From the NCBI GenBank assembly GCA_035496575.1, contig DATJEN010000346.1:1-31220 (forward strand): a stretch of DNA of 31,220 nt, given 5' to 3'. The number at the start of each line of letters is the position of its first letter. The stretch's first letter is position 1. This document shows, piece by piece, positions 7,663-14,912 of this stretch. Origin of the DNA: PALSA-1355 sp035496575 (lineage in GTDB: Bacteria; Planctomycetota; Planctomycetia; Pirellulales; PALSA-1355). Below the pieces are notes generated by a model. The model searched no databases and had not been told where the DNA came from. It saw nothing but the letters and a program-made list of their open reading frames with translations. Position numbers and translations under genes: made by a program.

Positions 7663-9390
7663 TCATACTGCGCGCGGGGCGACTCCTTCCGGAGTTTCGT
7701 CGCTATCGATGTCGAACCATTCTTTCTTGAACTCGATGCGGCGGTTTTCGCGAATCGCGATGTTTGTTGTGAGCGCGATCACCGCGTCGCCCAGCGCCAC
7801 CTTGGGCCGGCAGCGCGGCTGGTTCTTGGGATCGGGATTGCGAATGCACCACGCCCAATGCTCGAGTTCTTCGGTGTAGCCGCGGCTTACCGGACCTTCC
7901 AGCGCTTTCTTGCCCACCGCGGCCGCCTCGCCGCCGCCGCTTTGCGTCGTGTCGAGCGTCGGGGCGCCCTTCTTGTCTTTGCTCACCGTGATGCTCGTCG
8001 TCGCCGGCGCGCTGTTGCTAAACAGCATCACTTCTTGCTCGCGTTCCAGAATCAGCGTGCCCTTGGTGCCCATCACGGTCTCGCCATATCCACCGAATCC
8101 GTTGCCGTTGATGGACGAATAGGTAACGCCGATTTTCTTGTTCGGATCGCTCTCGTAATCGGGACCGGGGAACTCGTACACGCAGTACACGTGGTCCTCG
8201 CAGTCTCGATCGAGCGGGAACAACGACCGCACGCCCACTGCCGAGACGGTCAGAGGCAGCGCCTTTTCTCCGTCACTCCGCAAGCCGCTGATGAAAATGC
8301 CGGCCGCGTCGAGCTGGTGACTGCCCAGTTCGGCCATCAGGCCGCCGCCCGTGCGGTTCCACAACCGCCAGCGAATCAGCTCTTCGAGCGCGCTTCGCCG
8401 CCGGCCGTCAGCCAGCGTGACTTCCTGATAGCCAAAGTTCTCGGCCTTCACCGCATGATCGAGATATTGCAGCGTGAGCTGATCCAGCTCGTGCGAAATC
8501 GTGTCGACCGTGCTGGCCCGGGCGGCCTCGATGTCGCGGCGCAGCGAAGCCAGCCGCGTGATTTCCTTGCCGAGTTTGTCGATCGCCAGGCCGCGCGCCG
8601 TCTCCAGTTCCTTTGTCAGGCGGGCGATGCGCTGTCCCATCTTGTCGTCGGGCAACGGCATGGACCAGCTATCGTGCCCCGGCATGTTGTCGCGATGCCA
8701 CTGGGCGCGGATGCTGTGGATTTCGCCGATCAGTCCGCGGCGAATGGTATCGACCGCATTGTCATACAGGATGCTGTAGTGCCGCTGATGCCCGGTCGCC
8801 AGGATCTTGCCGGACTGTTGGGCAAAGCGGGCCATCTCCTTGCATTCGTGAACGCTGTGCCCCATCAACTTTTCGGTGAGAACGTGTTTGCCCGCCTTCA
8901 TGGCTTCGATCGCCACGCCCGAGTGCAGATGCAAGGGCAGCGCGATGACCACCGCTTCCACGGCCGGATCGGCCAGCAGATCGTGGTAGTCCTGGTCGTA
9001 AACCTTGACGTGTTTGCGTGCCTCGTCCTCGCTATTCCAGCCATATTTCTGCATCAGCCCGCTGCGCACGCGCAGCGCGTTTTCGCTGGAGTGATCGCCG
9101 TGGAACGCGCGATGGACGTTGTAGGGGCGGATGTCCGAGATCGCGACGACCTGGATGAAGCTGGGCGTGATCGCGCCCAACAGCACGTTGCCTTCATCGC
9201 CTGTGCCGATCACGCCAATCCGCAACGGATTGCCGACCGAGGCTTCGTAACCGAAGTACATCGCCCCGAGGCCCGCGCCCGAGACGGCTCCGGCGGCGAT
9301 CCCGGTTTTCAGGAAGTCACGGCGCGTGACCCCGATGGCGTTCTGAAAATTGGCCTGGCCTGCCGCCTTTTCTTCAGGACTCAAGTACAT
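7663..9390 (-). CDS. Tat-exported Gfo/Idh/MocA oxidoreductase with helical insertion
   Basis: The 575-residue protein starts with a twin-arginine signal (TRRDFLKTG, Arg23-Arg24) and a short hydrophobic stretch, so it should be exported folded with its cofactor. A Rossmann domain follows with IGVIGTGDEG (about residues 58-67) and the family lysine motif as VLTEKLM (Lys174). The C-terminal half has the substrate-side LGSHQLDAAG. Residues about 248-335 are a highly charged, heptad-like helical insertion not usual for the family. The family transfers hydride from sugars, polyols or related compounds to NAD(P); the substrate here is unknown. GAAAGG precedes the ATG. The start overlaps the end of the upstream DoxX gene by 17 bases, indicating cotranscription and probable translational coupling. 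Confidence 0.9.
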   Translation of the reverse strand: MYLSPEEKAAGQANFQNAIGVTRRDFLKTGIAAGAVSGAGLGAMYFGYEASVGNPLRIGVIGTGDEGNVLLGAITPSFIQVVAISDIRPYNVHRAFHGDHSSENALRVRSGLMQKYGWNSEDEARKHVKVYDQDYHDLLADPAVEAVVIALPLHLHSGVAIEAMKAGKHVLTEKLMGHSVHECKEMARFAQQSGKILATGHQRHYSILYDNAVDTIRRGLIGEIHSIRAQWHRDNMPGHDSWSMPLPDDKMGQRIARLTKELETARGLAIDKLGKEITRLASLRRDIEAARASTVDTISHELDQLTLQYLDHAVKAENFGYQEVTLADGRRRSALEELIRWRLWNRTGGGLMAELGSHQLDAAGIFISGLRSDGEKALPLTVSAVGVRSLFPLDRDCEDHVYCVYEFPGPDYESDPNKKIGVTYSSINGNGFGGYGETVMGTKGTLILEREQEVMLFSNSAPATTSITVSKDKKGAPTLDTTQSGGGEAAAVGKKALEGPVSRGYTEELEHWAWCIRNPDPKNQPRCRPKVALGDAVIALTTNIAIRENRRIEFKKEWFDIDSDETPEGVAPRAV

Positions 9391-10297
9391 CGCTCTTACC
9401 TTTCGAGCCGCCGGCCCGAGTGAAGAATTTCGCTACAAAATAGTCGAGCCCCGCCCAGCGCCCGACAGGGGTGGTTCCCAACGCGACGAGCGCCACGAGC
9501 TCGACCGTTTCCTTGAAGGTCGGGGCCGCGTCGCTGATCCAAAATGGTTGCATCATGACTACCGAGGCCAGAAACAACGCCCCCAGCCCGCAGGCGACAG
9601 GCGTAAACAGCCCCAGCAGCAGCAATAGTCCAATCGTCAAAATCCCATACGTCATCGTCGCATCGACCATGGCCAGCTTGTCCGTCTCGTGCGGCATCGC
9701 CGGACCGTCGGTTAGCTCGCCAAGCTCCTCCTGGTATTCGCGCTCGAGTCGTTTCAGTTCGGCTTGCCAACCGCTCGATTCCGCCGTCAAGCTCGCGTGC
9801 TTGTCGGCCAGCCGCTTCTTCTGAAAGGGCAGCTCGCTGTCCGGCGCGTCGACCTTGGAGTCTCGTCGCCGCCATTCGTGAACGTGCGTCGCCAGTGCCG
9901 CCTGGTTTCCGGCCGTCCAGTTGCGGAGCTTGTCTTGATACTCACGCAAAATAGCCTGGCTGCGCTTCTGGCCAGCCTCGCTCAATTGGTAATGGGACGC
10001 GAACCGTTGTCGATAAGCTTCCCAATCGTTTTGGATCTGTCCGATCCAGCCCTGCACGGCCTGGTCGGGAGTTTCTTGCGTGTCGGCTTCCATCCACTCG
10101 CGATAGCCATGGAAGTCGCTGAGGTAGGCATGGTACCAGGGCGCCATGGGCCCTTTGGCCGACCGCAGCACAGGCTCGGAAGTCCAGCGCGGGCTGGCAT
10201 AGTGCTTCATGCCCTCGCTGAAAAAATGCCATCCAATCACCAATCGCAGCGCGACCAGAGTGATGACTGTGGCGATGGAAACGGAATAGCGCGGCAC
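9374..10297 (-). CDS. DoxX-family membrane protein with large soluble loop
   Basis: The frame is open to 10705, but the translated part before residue 'RYSVSIATVITL' is arginine-rich and lacks family similarity. A GTG at 10295-10297 has GGAG eleven bases upstream and gives a natural 307-residue protein. Membrane segments are seen at about 7-26, 214-230, 235-252 and 264-282, with the DoxX-like GLLLLLGLFTPVACGLGALF. Between segments 1 and 2 lies a loop of nearly 190 residues rich in Glu, Lys, Gln and Trp, probably helical and coiled coil. DoxX proteins are four-helix membrane proteins linked to redox processes in some bacteria. It precedes and overlaps the Tat oxidoreductase, so the two products probably work at the same membrane face. 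Confidence 0.85.
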   Translation of the reverse strand: MPRYSVSIATVITLVALRLVIGWHFFSEGMKHYASPRWTSEPVLRSAKGPMAPWYHAYLSDFHGYREWMEADTQETPDQAVQGWIGQIQNDWEAYRQRFASHYQLSEAGQKRSQAILREYQDKLRNWTAGNQAALATHVHEWRRRDSKVDAPDSELPFQKKRLADKHASLTAESSGWQAELKRLEREYQEELGELTDGPAMPHETDKLAMVDATMTYGILTIGLLLLLGLFTPVACGLGALFLASVVMMQPFWISDAAPTFKETVELVALVALGTTPVGRWAGLDYFVAKFFTRAGGSKGKSDVLES

Positions 10298-10375
10298 GAA
10301 TGAGAGACTCCAGGAGCACGTGTGGGCTGATGGCCCGGATGCGGCAGGCAAACGTCTAGGCAGGTCGACTAGCTG

Positions 10376-10389
10376 GGGGGCTAGCCCCC
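10376..10389. repeat. Perfect palindrome GGGGGCTAGCCCCC
   Basis: A 14-base perfect palindrome lies in the divergent region upstream of both the DoxX gene and the dehydrogenase. It is either a DNA operator for a dimeric regulator or a short GC hairpin; no T-run follows directly. Confidence 0.5.
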
Positions 10390-10471
10390 TTATTCTAATC
10401 CGAGTTCCCCCCGCCCAGCCAGACTCCAGGTCGGCTTTTTTAACCACTTGGACCATTACCGCGCCGGGTGC

Positions 10472-10487
10472 CACTGGCTTGCCAGTG
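10472..10487. repeat. Palindrome CACTGGCTTGCCAGTG
   Basis: Seven-base arms CACTGGC and GCCAGTG are separated by only TT, so the site is nearly continuous two-fold symmetric DNA. It is flanked by GGTGC and CCGCC. It resembles short intergenic palindromes that I recall being repeated in planctomycete genomes, but no second copy is in this window. Confidence 0.45.
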
Positions 10488-10599
10488 CCGCCTTTATGTC
10501 CGTGGTGCCGTGTGCCCGCCCTATCGACATGGGAGGGCGCGCCCCGGTCGCTTACACTTGTATGCAATCTGACTACACGCGTCGCGGCTTGTGACCCCA

Positions 10600-11589
10600 A
10601 TGCGAATTGTCCTGTGTTACCCGGTCGAGTCCCGCCACATTGAGCAAATCGCCGCCGCCGCGCCCCAGGCCGAAATCGTCGACGCCGGGCAGGATCGCAT
10701 CGCAAGCGAGATTCTCGAGGCTGACATCTTCTGCGGGCATGCCAAAGTGCCCATCGATTGGGACGCCGTCGTTCGCAAGGGCCGGCTGCATTGGATTCAG
10801 TCGTCGGCGGCCGGGCTCGATCATTGTCTCGTGCCCGAGGTCGTCCATTCGCCCATCGTCGTCACGAGTGCCTCCGGCGTGCTGGCCGATCAAGTGGCCG
10901 AACATGCGATCGCGCTCGTAACCGCGATCACCCGCAATCTGTCGACCTTCTTTCGAGCTCAGCAAGCACGAGAATTTATTCGCCGTCCGACCCGCGATTT
11001 GCATCACGGCGTGGTCGGGATCGTCGGGCTGGGCGGGGTCGGTCGCCGCATCGCGCAGCTCGTCGCTCCTTTCAAGACCCGGATCCTGGCCACCGACACG
11101 TTTCCAGTGGACAAGCCTGCCGAAGTCGAGTCGCTGTGGCCGGCCGACCGATTGGACGAGATGCTCGCGCAAGTCGACTTCCTGTTTTTGGCCGCCCCAC
11201 TTACCGAAGTGACCCGCGGCATGATCGACCGCCGCGCGTTTTCGAAAATGAAGCCGGGCAGTGTGCTCGTCAATGTCGCGCGCGGGCCGCTCGTCGTCGA
11301 AGCCGACCTGGTTGACGCCTTGAGATCGGGCCAGCTCTTCGCCGCGGGATTGGATGTCACTGAAGTCGAACCACTGCCCGCGTCGAGTCCGTTGTGGGAG
11401 CTACCGAACGTGGTGATCACCCCTCATGTCGGAGGGCAGAGCCAGGTGCGCATCGATCAAATGACTGACTTCTTCTGCGAGAACTTGCGGCGCTTTCAGA
11501 GCGGCCAGCCGCTCAACAATTTAGTCGACAAGAAGCTCGGGTACCCGATTCGGCGCGCTTCGTCGAAATCGCCGTGCGAATCCAAATGA
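10600..11589 (+). CDS. D-isomer-specific 2-hydroxyacid dehydrogenase
   Basis: The 329-residue protein has the split domain layout of this NAD(P)-dependent family. A substrate-binding region (SSAAGLDHC, then SGVLADQVAEHAIAL) comes first, followed by a Rossmann core with VGIVGLGGVGRRIA. The three catalytic residues are present: Arg in NVARGPLV, Glu in DVTEVEPLP and His in ITPHVGGQ. Such enzymes reduce 2-keto acids to D-2-hydroxy acids (glyoxylate, hydroxypyruvate, phosphoglycerate and others). There is no ACT domain as in long SerA, so a specific substrate is not assigned. A GTG at 10591 would add three residues; neither start has a clear ribosome-binding site. It is monocistronic and diverges from the DoxX pair. 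Confidence 0.92.
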   Translation: MRIVLCYPVESRHIEQIAAAAPQAEIVDAGQDRIASEILEADIFCGHAKVPIDWDAVVRKGRLHWIQSSAAGLDHCLVPEVVHSPIVVTSASGVLADQVAEHAIALVTAITRNLSTFFRAQQAREFIRRPTRDLHHGVVGIVGLGGVGRRIAQLVAPFKTRILATDTFPVDKPAEVESLWPADRLDEMLAQVDFLFLAAPLTEVTRGMIDRRAFSKMKPGSVLVNVARGPLVVEADLVDALRSGQLFAAGLDVTEVEPLPASSPLWELPNVVITPHVGGQSQVRIDQMTDFFCENLRRFQSGQPLNNLVDKKLGYPIRRASSKSPCESK

Positions 11590-11652
11590 CCCCTTTGAGA
11601 AGCGATAGCGAATGAGTAGCTACGGGATAGCTGGCAACGAATCACTCTGGAG

Positions 11653-11670
11653 CGCAGCCGCGCTGCGGCT
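11653..11670. repeat. Overlapping alternative hairpins
   Basis: Two mutually exclusive six-base stems share this segment: CGCAGC/GCTGCG (11653-11658 with 11662-11667) and AGCCGC/GCGGCT (11656-11661 with 11665-11670), each with a three-base loop. They lie 64 bases after the dehydrogenase stop and about 85 bases before the kinase start. They could end one transcript or sit in the leader of the next. Confidence 0.35.
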
Positions 11671-11754
11671 TAAGATGGCGGCACGTGGAAGGCCGACGCG
11701 CGTGAGCCACGCACGCCAGCGCGACGCCAGATCAATGTTCAACCGGGTGAGCTG

Positions 11755-12858
11755 ATGTCGACAACAACGTTTCACTACGGAATCCCGACACAGGCGGTCG
11801 AAGGCGAATCGCAATCCACTTGTCCCGACGAGTTGGTATCTCGGTACGAATCGGTTCTGAGCGACCAGCGCATGAGTTGGACCGAGCACTTGCGCCTGAC
11901 GCGCCGTTTGGGCTCCGGCGGCCAGGGGGTGGTGTATCTCAGCGAGCGGCGCGGAACCGACAAATTCACGCTCCCGGTTGCGCTCAAAATCTTCTCGCCC
12001 GCTCGTTACGAAGACGCGCGCAGCTACGACGAAGCCATGGCGCGCATCGCCGAGATTGGCGTCCGCGTCGCCCAGATTCAGCAAGACAACCTGCTCGACG
12101 TGCACAACTTTGTCGAACGCTCGCGCATCCGCATCATGGAGATGGAGTGGATCGACGGATATGACGTCGGCCGACTGCTGACCAAGCAAGTGCTCGAGCG
12201 CACCCGCGAGCGAGTCAGCAACCGCCGCTGGGATTATCTGAACACGGTGGTCGTGACCGACGGGCCGATGCAGCCGCGGCTGAAACCCGGTGTGGCCATC
12301 GCCGTCGTGCGTGAGTGCCTGGCCGGCCTGGCGGCGCTGCATCGCGAAGGCATCGTGCACGGCGACATGAAGCCGTCGAACATCATGCTCAAGCGGACCG
12401 GAAACGCCAAGATTATCGACATTGGGTCGGCCTTCGAGCTGACCAACCCGCCGCCGCAGCGCACCTGCACGCCGACCTATGCAGCTCCCGAAGTTTTGGA
12501 AGGCGCCGACTGCTCACCTGTCTCCGACCTGGCCAGCTTAGGATACGTGCTGATCGAGCTGTTGGCAGGCCGCCCGGCGTTCATCGGGCTCAGCGCCTAT
12601 CGCGACCTGCTCGAGGCAAAACGTCTGCTGCCGCAGCGCTTGCCGCAAATTCTTCCGCAAGAGGTCGTGTGCAATGAGCTATTGATGAACTTCTGCCGCG
12701 GGCTGATTGCGCCTGATCCCATGCGCCGCTTCCCGAGCGCGGAGGCCGCCGAATTGGCCAAAGAGGGCGCCGCCAGCTTCCAGCGTCAACTAATCAAGGG
12801 TGACCTGGCCAGCGAATATGAGAATGAGATTCGCGTCTGGCTCGAGGAACTCGATTAA
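11755..12858 (+). CDS. Ser/Thr protein kinase with HGD catalytic loop
   Basis: The 367-residue soluble protein has a Hanks-type kinase domain from about residue 45. Visible parts are the glycine loop LGSGGQGVVY (52-61), the ATP-anchoring lysine in VALKIF (Lys78), the catalytic loop VHGDMKPSN (Asp204, Lys206), the metal-binding motif as DIG (222-224) and the APE motif AAPEVLEG. SDLASLGYVLIELL is subdomain IX. The catalytic loop has HGD instead of HRD, and DIG instead of DFG. Catalytic aspartates remain, so activity is likely, but without the arginine it may not need activation-loop phosphorylation. About 50 residues between the hinge and catalytic loop (around 141-178) are an insertion. No transmembrane segment or sensor domain is seen. 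Confidence 0.9.
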   Translation: MSTTTFHYGIPTQAVEGESQSTCPDELVSRYESVLSDQRMSWTEHLRLTRRLGSGGQGVVYLSERRGTDKFTLPVALKIFSPARYEDARSYDEAMARIAEIGVRVAQIQQDNLLDVHNFVERSRIRIMEMEWIDGYDVGRLLTKQVLERTRERVSNRRWDYLNTVVVTDGPMQPRLKPGVAIAVVRECLAGLAALHREGIVHGDMKPSNIMLKRTGNAKIIDIGSAFELTNPPPQRTCTPTYAAPEVLEGADCSPVSDLASLGYVLIELLAGRPAFIGLSAYRDLLEAKRLLPQRLPQILPQEVVCNELLMNFCRGLIAPDPMRRFPSAEAAELAKEGAASFQRQLIKGDLASEYENEIRVWLEELD

Positions 12859-12885
12859 CGCCCCGCCTGCCGCGCAGAGCGTGCA

Positions 12886-13908
12886 TCAATCCGCCTTGAG
12901 CTGAATTCGGCAGCCTTCGGCATGGCTGCGGTGGGCCGATTGCACGACGAGCATCGCCCGATAAGCGTCCTCAAGCCCGCTCGTGTTCCGCACCAGGCTG
13001 GTGACGGCCCGGTGGAACTGCGACAGCATTTGCTCGCCGACGGGTCGCTCGCTGTCGAGCGACTCCATGTGCCGCCCCGCCTTATCGAACCACACCAGCG
13101 TGGAGGGCAGATCGATAAACGCGATCCCATCCTCGCAGGCAACTTGCAGGGCAGCCGGCGGGCGATAGGTCACCGCCTCGTGCCAAAACGTCGGCATGTA
13201 CCGGCCTGAGCTGATTTGTGCCGTCACCTTGGTCCCCGGTCCCGTGGGCCCTGAAAAGTCCAGGCTCATCATTTCGTAATCGATTTCCTCGGGATCCGCC
13301 TGCTTGACGTGCGAAAGCCCCAGCACCGACGTGGGCTCGCGCCCCACCACATAGCGGCACCAATCCACGAGCTCGACCAGATCATGCGTCCGCGACACGG
13401 TGGCTTGTGCCGTCGTTCGCTGCTGAGCGCCAGCCGCTTCCGTGGTCACGCGCTGATGGCAGAACAACAGTCTCGGACTCCCCAGCCGGGTGGCAATGAG
13501 CTCCTTCAGCCGCAAGGTGGCAGGTGCTTGCCGGCGAGGAAACTCGGCCATGAACGCCACGCCCGATGCCTCGACCCGTTCCTTGATCTGCCGGGCTTGC
13601 TCGGTATCGAAGTCGAGAGCCGCGGCGCAATAGACTGCCTTCCCATAGTCGCACGCCGCTAGGATGGGCAGCGCGCCGTACCACTGGCCGGACAGAACCA
13701 GCACCGCATCCACGTCCTCGCGCGCTGCTAGCGCTCGAAAACCATCCACCGAATCGGCCGCAAAGTCACGCGCCGTCGTTTCCGCGCGAGCTGCAACCGG
13801 TTCGCAGACGGCCCGCACGTCGAAGCGATCGCTCAAGGCGCGCAGAGCCGGGCGGTGGCGCACGTCCCAGGCGGTTCCGAGTCCAACGAGGCCGACCCTT
13901 AGCTTCAT
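12886..13908 (-). CDS. Divergent Gfo/Idh/MocA-family protein
   Basis: The 340-residue protein starts MKLRVGLVGLGTAWDVRH, a Rossmann cofactor loop of the Gfo/Idh/MocA family, preceded by GAAGG at a suitable distance. An in-frame start at 13986 would add an unstructured leader and lies upstream of the promoter at 13994-14021, so it is rejected. Where the family has its EKP lysine motif this protein reads YCAAALDFD, with no lysine, so the normal hydride-transfer chemistry is doubtful. Later segments (MAEFPRRQAPATLRLKELI, SRTHDLVELVDWCRYVVG) still follow the family pattern. There is no signal peptide, so it is cytoplasmic. It converges with the kinase across 27 bases and appears monocistronic. 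Confidence 0.85.
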   Translation of the reverse strand: MKLRVGLVGLGTAWDVRHRPALRALSDRFDVRAVCEPVAARAETTARDFAADSVDGFRALAAREDVDAVLVLSGQWYGALPILAACDYGKAVYCAAALDFDTEQARQIKERVEASGVAFMAEFPRRQAPATLRLKELIATRLGSPRLLFCHQRVTTEAAGAQQRTTAQATVSRTHDLVELVDWCRYVVGREPTSVLGLSHVKQADPEEIDYEMMSLDFSGPTGPGTKVTAQISSGRYMPTFWHEAVTYRPPAALQVACEDGIAFIDLPSTLVWFDKAGRHMESLDSERPVGEQMLSQFHRAVTSLVRNTSGLEDAYRAMLVVQSAHRSHAEGCRIQLKAD

Positions 13909-13993
13909 CAAAGCGCCTTCAGAGCGTGCCCGGTGCGCGCCGCGGGAAGTGCTGGCGCTGGAGACGAGTTCGGTGTCGCCGGGCAAACGGCTG

Positions 13994-14021
13994 ATTATAT
14001 CGACTCATGCGAGTTGCTCAA
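13994..14021 (-). promoter_or_regulatory. Candidate sigma70-type promoter, TTGAGC-16-TATAAT
   Basis: On the minus strand TTGAGC (14016-14021) precedes a perfect TATAAT (13994-13999) with a 16-base spacer. Transcription would start near 13987, giving a leader of about 80 bases before the ATG at 13908 of the Gfo/Idh/MocA gene. Confidence 0.5.
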
Positions 14022-14318
14022 AGAAATTGACGAGGTCGCACATCTCAATCATCGCGGCAGATTGGGGCATGTAGCAAATCTTTTTTGGATTCGCAATCCC
14101 GCCACAGGGCCGCTACGTGCCCCGTTAAAGATTGCGCATTTTGTGGTTGCAATGACAAACCTCCCATATAGACTGTTGGCTCGTTCTGCAAACTCTAGCC
14201 AACCAACGCGCCCAGCAGACCCTCGTATCGAAATGCTCGCTTAAGCGCGAACAACGACTGCTGAGCACCCCCCATAAAACTCCAATTTGGCCAACGGAGT
14301 CGTTCGCTTTTATGGCGA

Positions 14319-14342
14319 TGCTAGTACAGGCAAGCACTAGCA
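14319..14342. repeat. Inverted repeat TGCTAGT-N10-ACTAGCA upstream of the thioredoxin gene
   Basis: Perfect seven-base arms (14319-14325 and 14336-14342) enclose ten bases. The arm centres are 17 bases apart. The site lies 46 bases before the thioredoxin start and could be an operator or a leader hairpin. Confidence 0.4.
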
Positions 14343-14388
14343 GCCAGTTTTTTCCTGTCCGATCACACCATGAAGGAGCGTTCCCGTG

Positions 14389-14796
14389 ATGCATCTTACC
14401 TTGAACCTGCTACTGCAAGCCGCCGCTGTCACAGCCGGTGGCCAGGATTATGCCGCGGCCTACCAACAGGCTGAAGCAGGCCGGCCCTTGGTCGTCCTGG
14501 TGGGCGCCGACTGGTGCCCCGGCTGCCGCCAAATGAAATATGCCGCTATCCCCGAAGTTGAGAAGATGGGCGGATTGCAGAAAGTGGCGTTCGCATATGT
14601 CAACACCGACCGCGACAGCGATCTGGCTGGCAAGCTGATGAAAGGTGGTTCGATCCCGCAGTTGATCGTGTACCGCAAAACCGGTCTCGGCTGGCAGCGG
14701 CAGCAAATGACGGGCGCCCACAGCCCTGGCGCCATCAAGAGCTTTATCGATCAGGCGAGTGAAGCACCGGTGGCCGAGCTGAGCAGCCGGGACTAA
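14389..14796 (+). CDS. Thioredoxin-fold protein, probably exported
   Basis: The 135-residue protein has a single thioredoxin domain with the redox motif WCPGC after VVLVGADW, and the family cis-proline in GSIPQLIVY. The N-terminus (MHLTLNLLLQAAAVTAGG) is a short hydrophobic stretch consistent with export, although it lacks a strongly positive n-region. It probably reduces or forms disulfides in periplasmic partners; partners are unknown. AAGGAGCG at 14373-14380 is a strong ribosome-binding site; both GTG 14386 and ATG 14389 fit it. The C-terminal tail after residue 120 is short and polar. It converges with the next Gfo/Idh/MocA gene, with a long hairpin between them. Confidence 0.85.
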   Translation: MHLTLNLLLQAAAVTAGGQDYAAAYQQAEAGRPLVVLVGADWCPGCRQMKYAAIPEVEKMGGLQKVAFAYVNTDRDSDLAGKLMKGGSIPQLIVYRKTGLGWQRQQMTGAHSPGAIKSFIDQASEAPVAELSSRD

Positions 14797-14832
14797 TCAA
14801 TTGTAAGTCAACCGCGGCGGGAGGCCGCACAT

Positions 14833-14875
14833 GCGAAATTTAGCGCGGCATGAAGCCGCGCAAATTCGCCTTTTA
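14833..14875. terminator. Long hairpin between convergent genes, candidate bidirectional terminator
   Basis: The core stem GCGCGGC/GCCGCGC (14843-14849 with 14855-14861) has loop ATGAA. It extends outward through TTT/AAA and GCGAA/TTCGC pairings, with two single-A bulges, to about 15 base pairs (14833-14869). TTTT follows at 14871-14874 on the plus strand. It lies between the thioredoxin gene (plus) and an oxidoreductase gene (minus). Its sequence resembles the hairpin at 23922-23958. Confidence 0.5.
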
Positions 14876-14912
14876 GAGGCCCTGCCGAGCGGCGCGCCGA
14901 TTTTGGGCGGCT

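Larger units (their letters stand above)
10298..10599. other. Divergent intergenic region with two palindromes
   Basis: This 302-base gap separates the DoxX gene (minus) from the dehydrogenase (plus). It contains no convincing gene. It holds the palindromes described at 10376-10389 and 10472-10487, and a T6 run at 10436-10441. No promoter pair with good spacing was recognised. Confidence 0.6.
13909..14388. other. 480-base intergenic region, AT-richer than its surroundings
   Basis: No credible gene was found between the Gfo/Idh/MocA gene (minus) and the thioredoxin gene (plus); short open frames here have no family features. It holds a good minus-strand promoter (13994-14021) and an inverted repeat (14319-14342). 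A weak plus-strand promoter match is TTGGCC at 14287-14292 with TATGGC at 14311-14316. The stretch 14060-14200 is clearly richer in A and T than neighbouring genes. Confidence 0.6.

Noticed and set aside
7525..9423. Plus-strand open frame of 632 codons antisense to the Tat oxidoreductase
   Set aside because: It mirrors the full length of a clear Gfo/Idh/MocA gene. Its translation has no recognisable motif; long antisense frames are common in GC-rich genes.
9374..10705. Extended 443-codon version of the DoxX protein
   Set aside because: The extra N-terminus is Arg/Gly-rich, overlaps the start of the divergent dehydrogenase, and a GTG with GGAG at 10297 gives the natural membrane-segment start.
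14125..14394. 89-codon minus-strand frame in the gap before the thioredoxin gene
   Set aside because: No motif, no ribosome-binding site seen, and it overlaps the thioredoxin leader.
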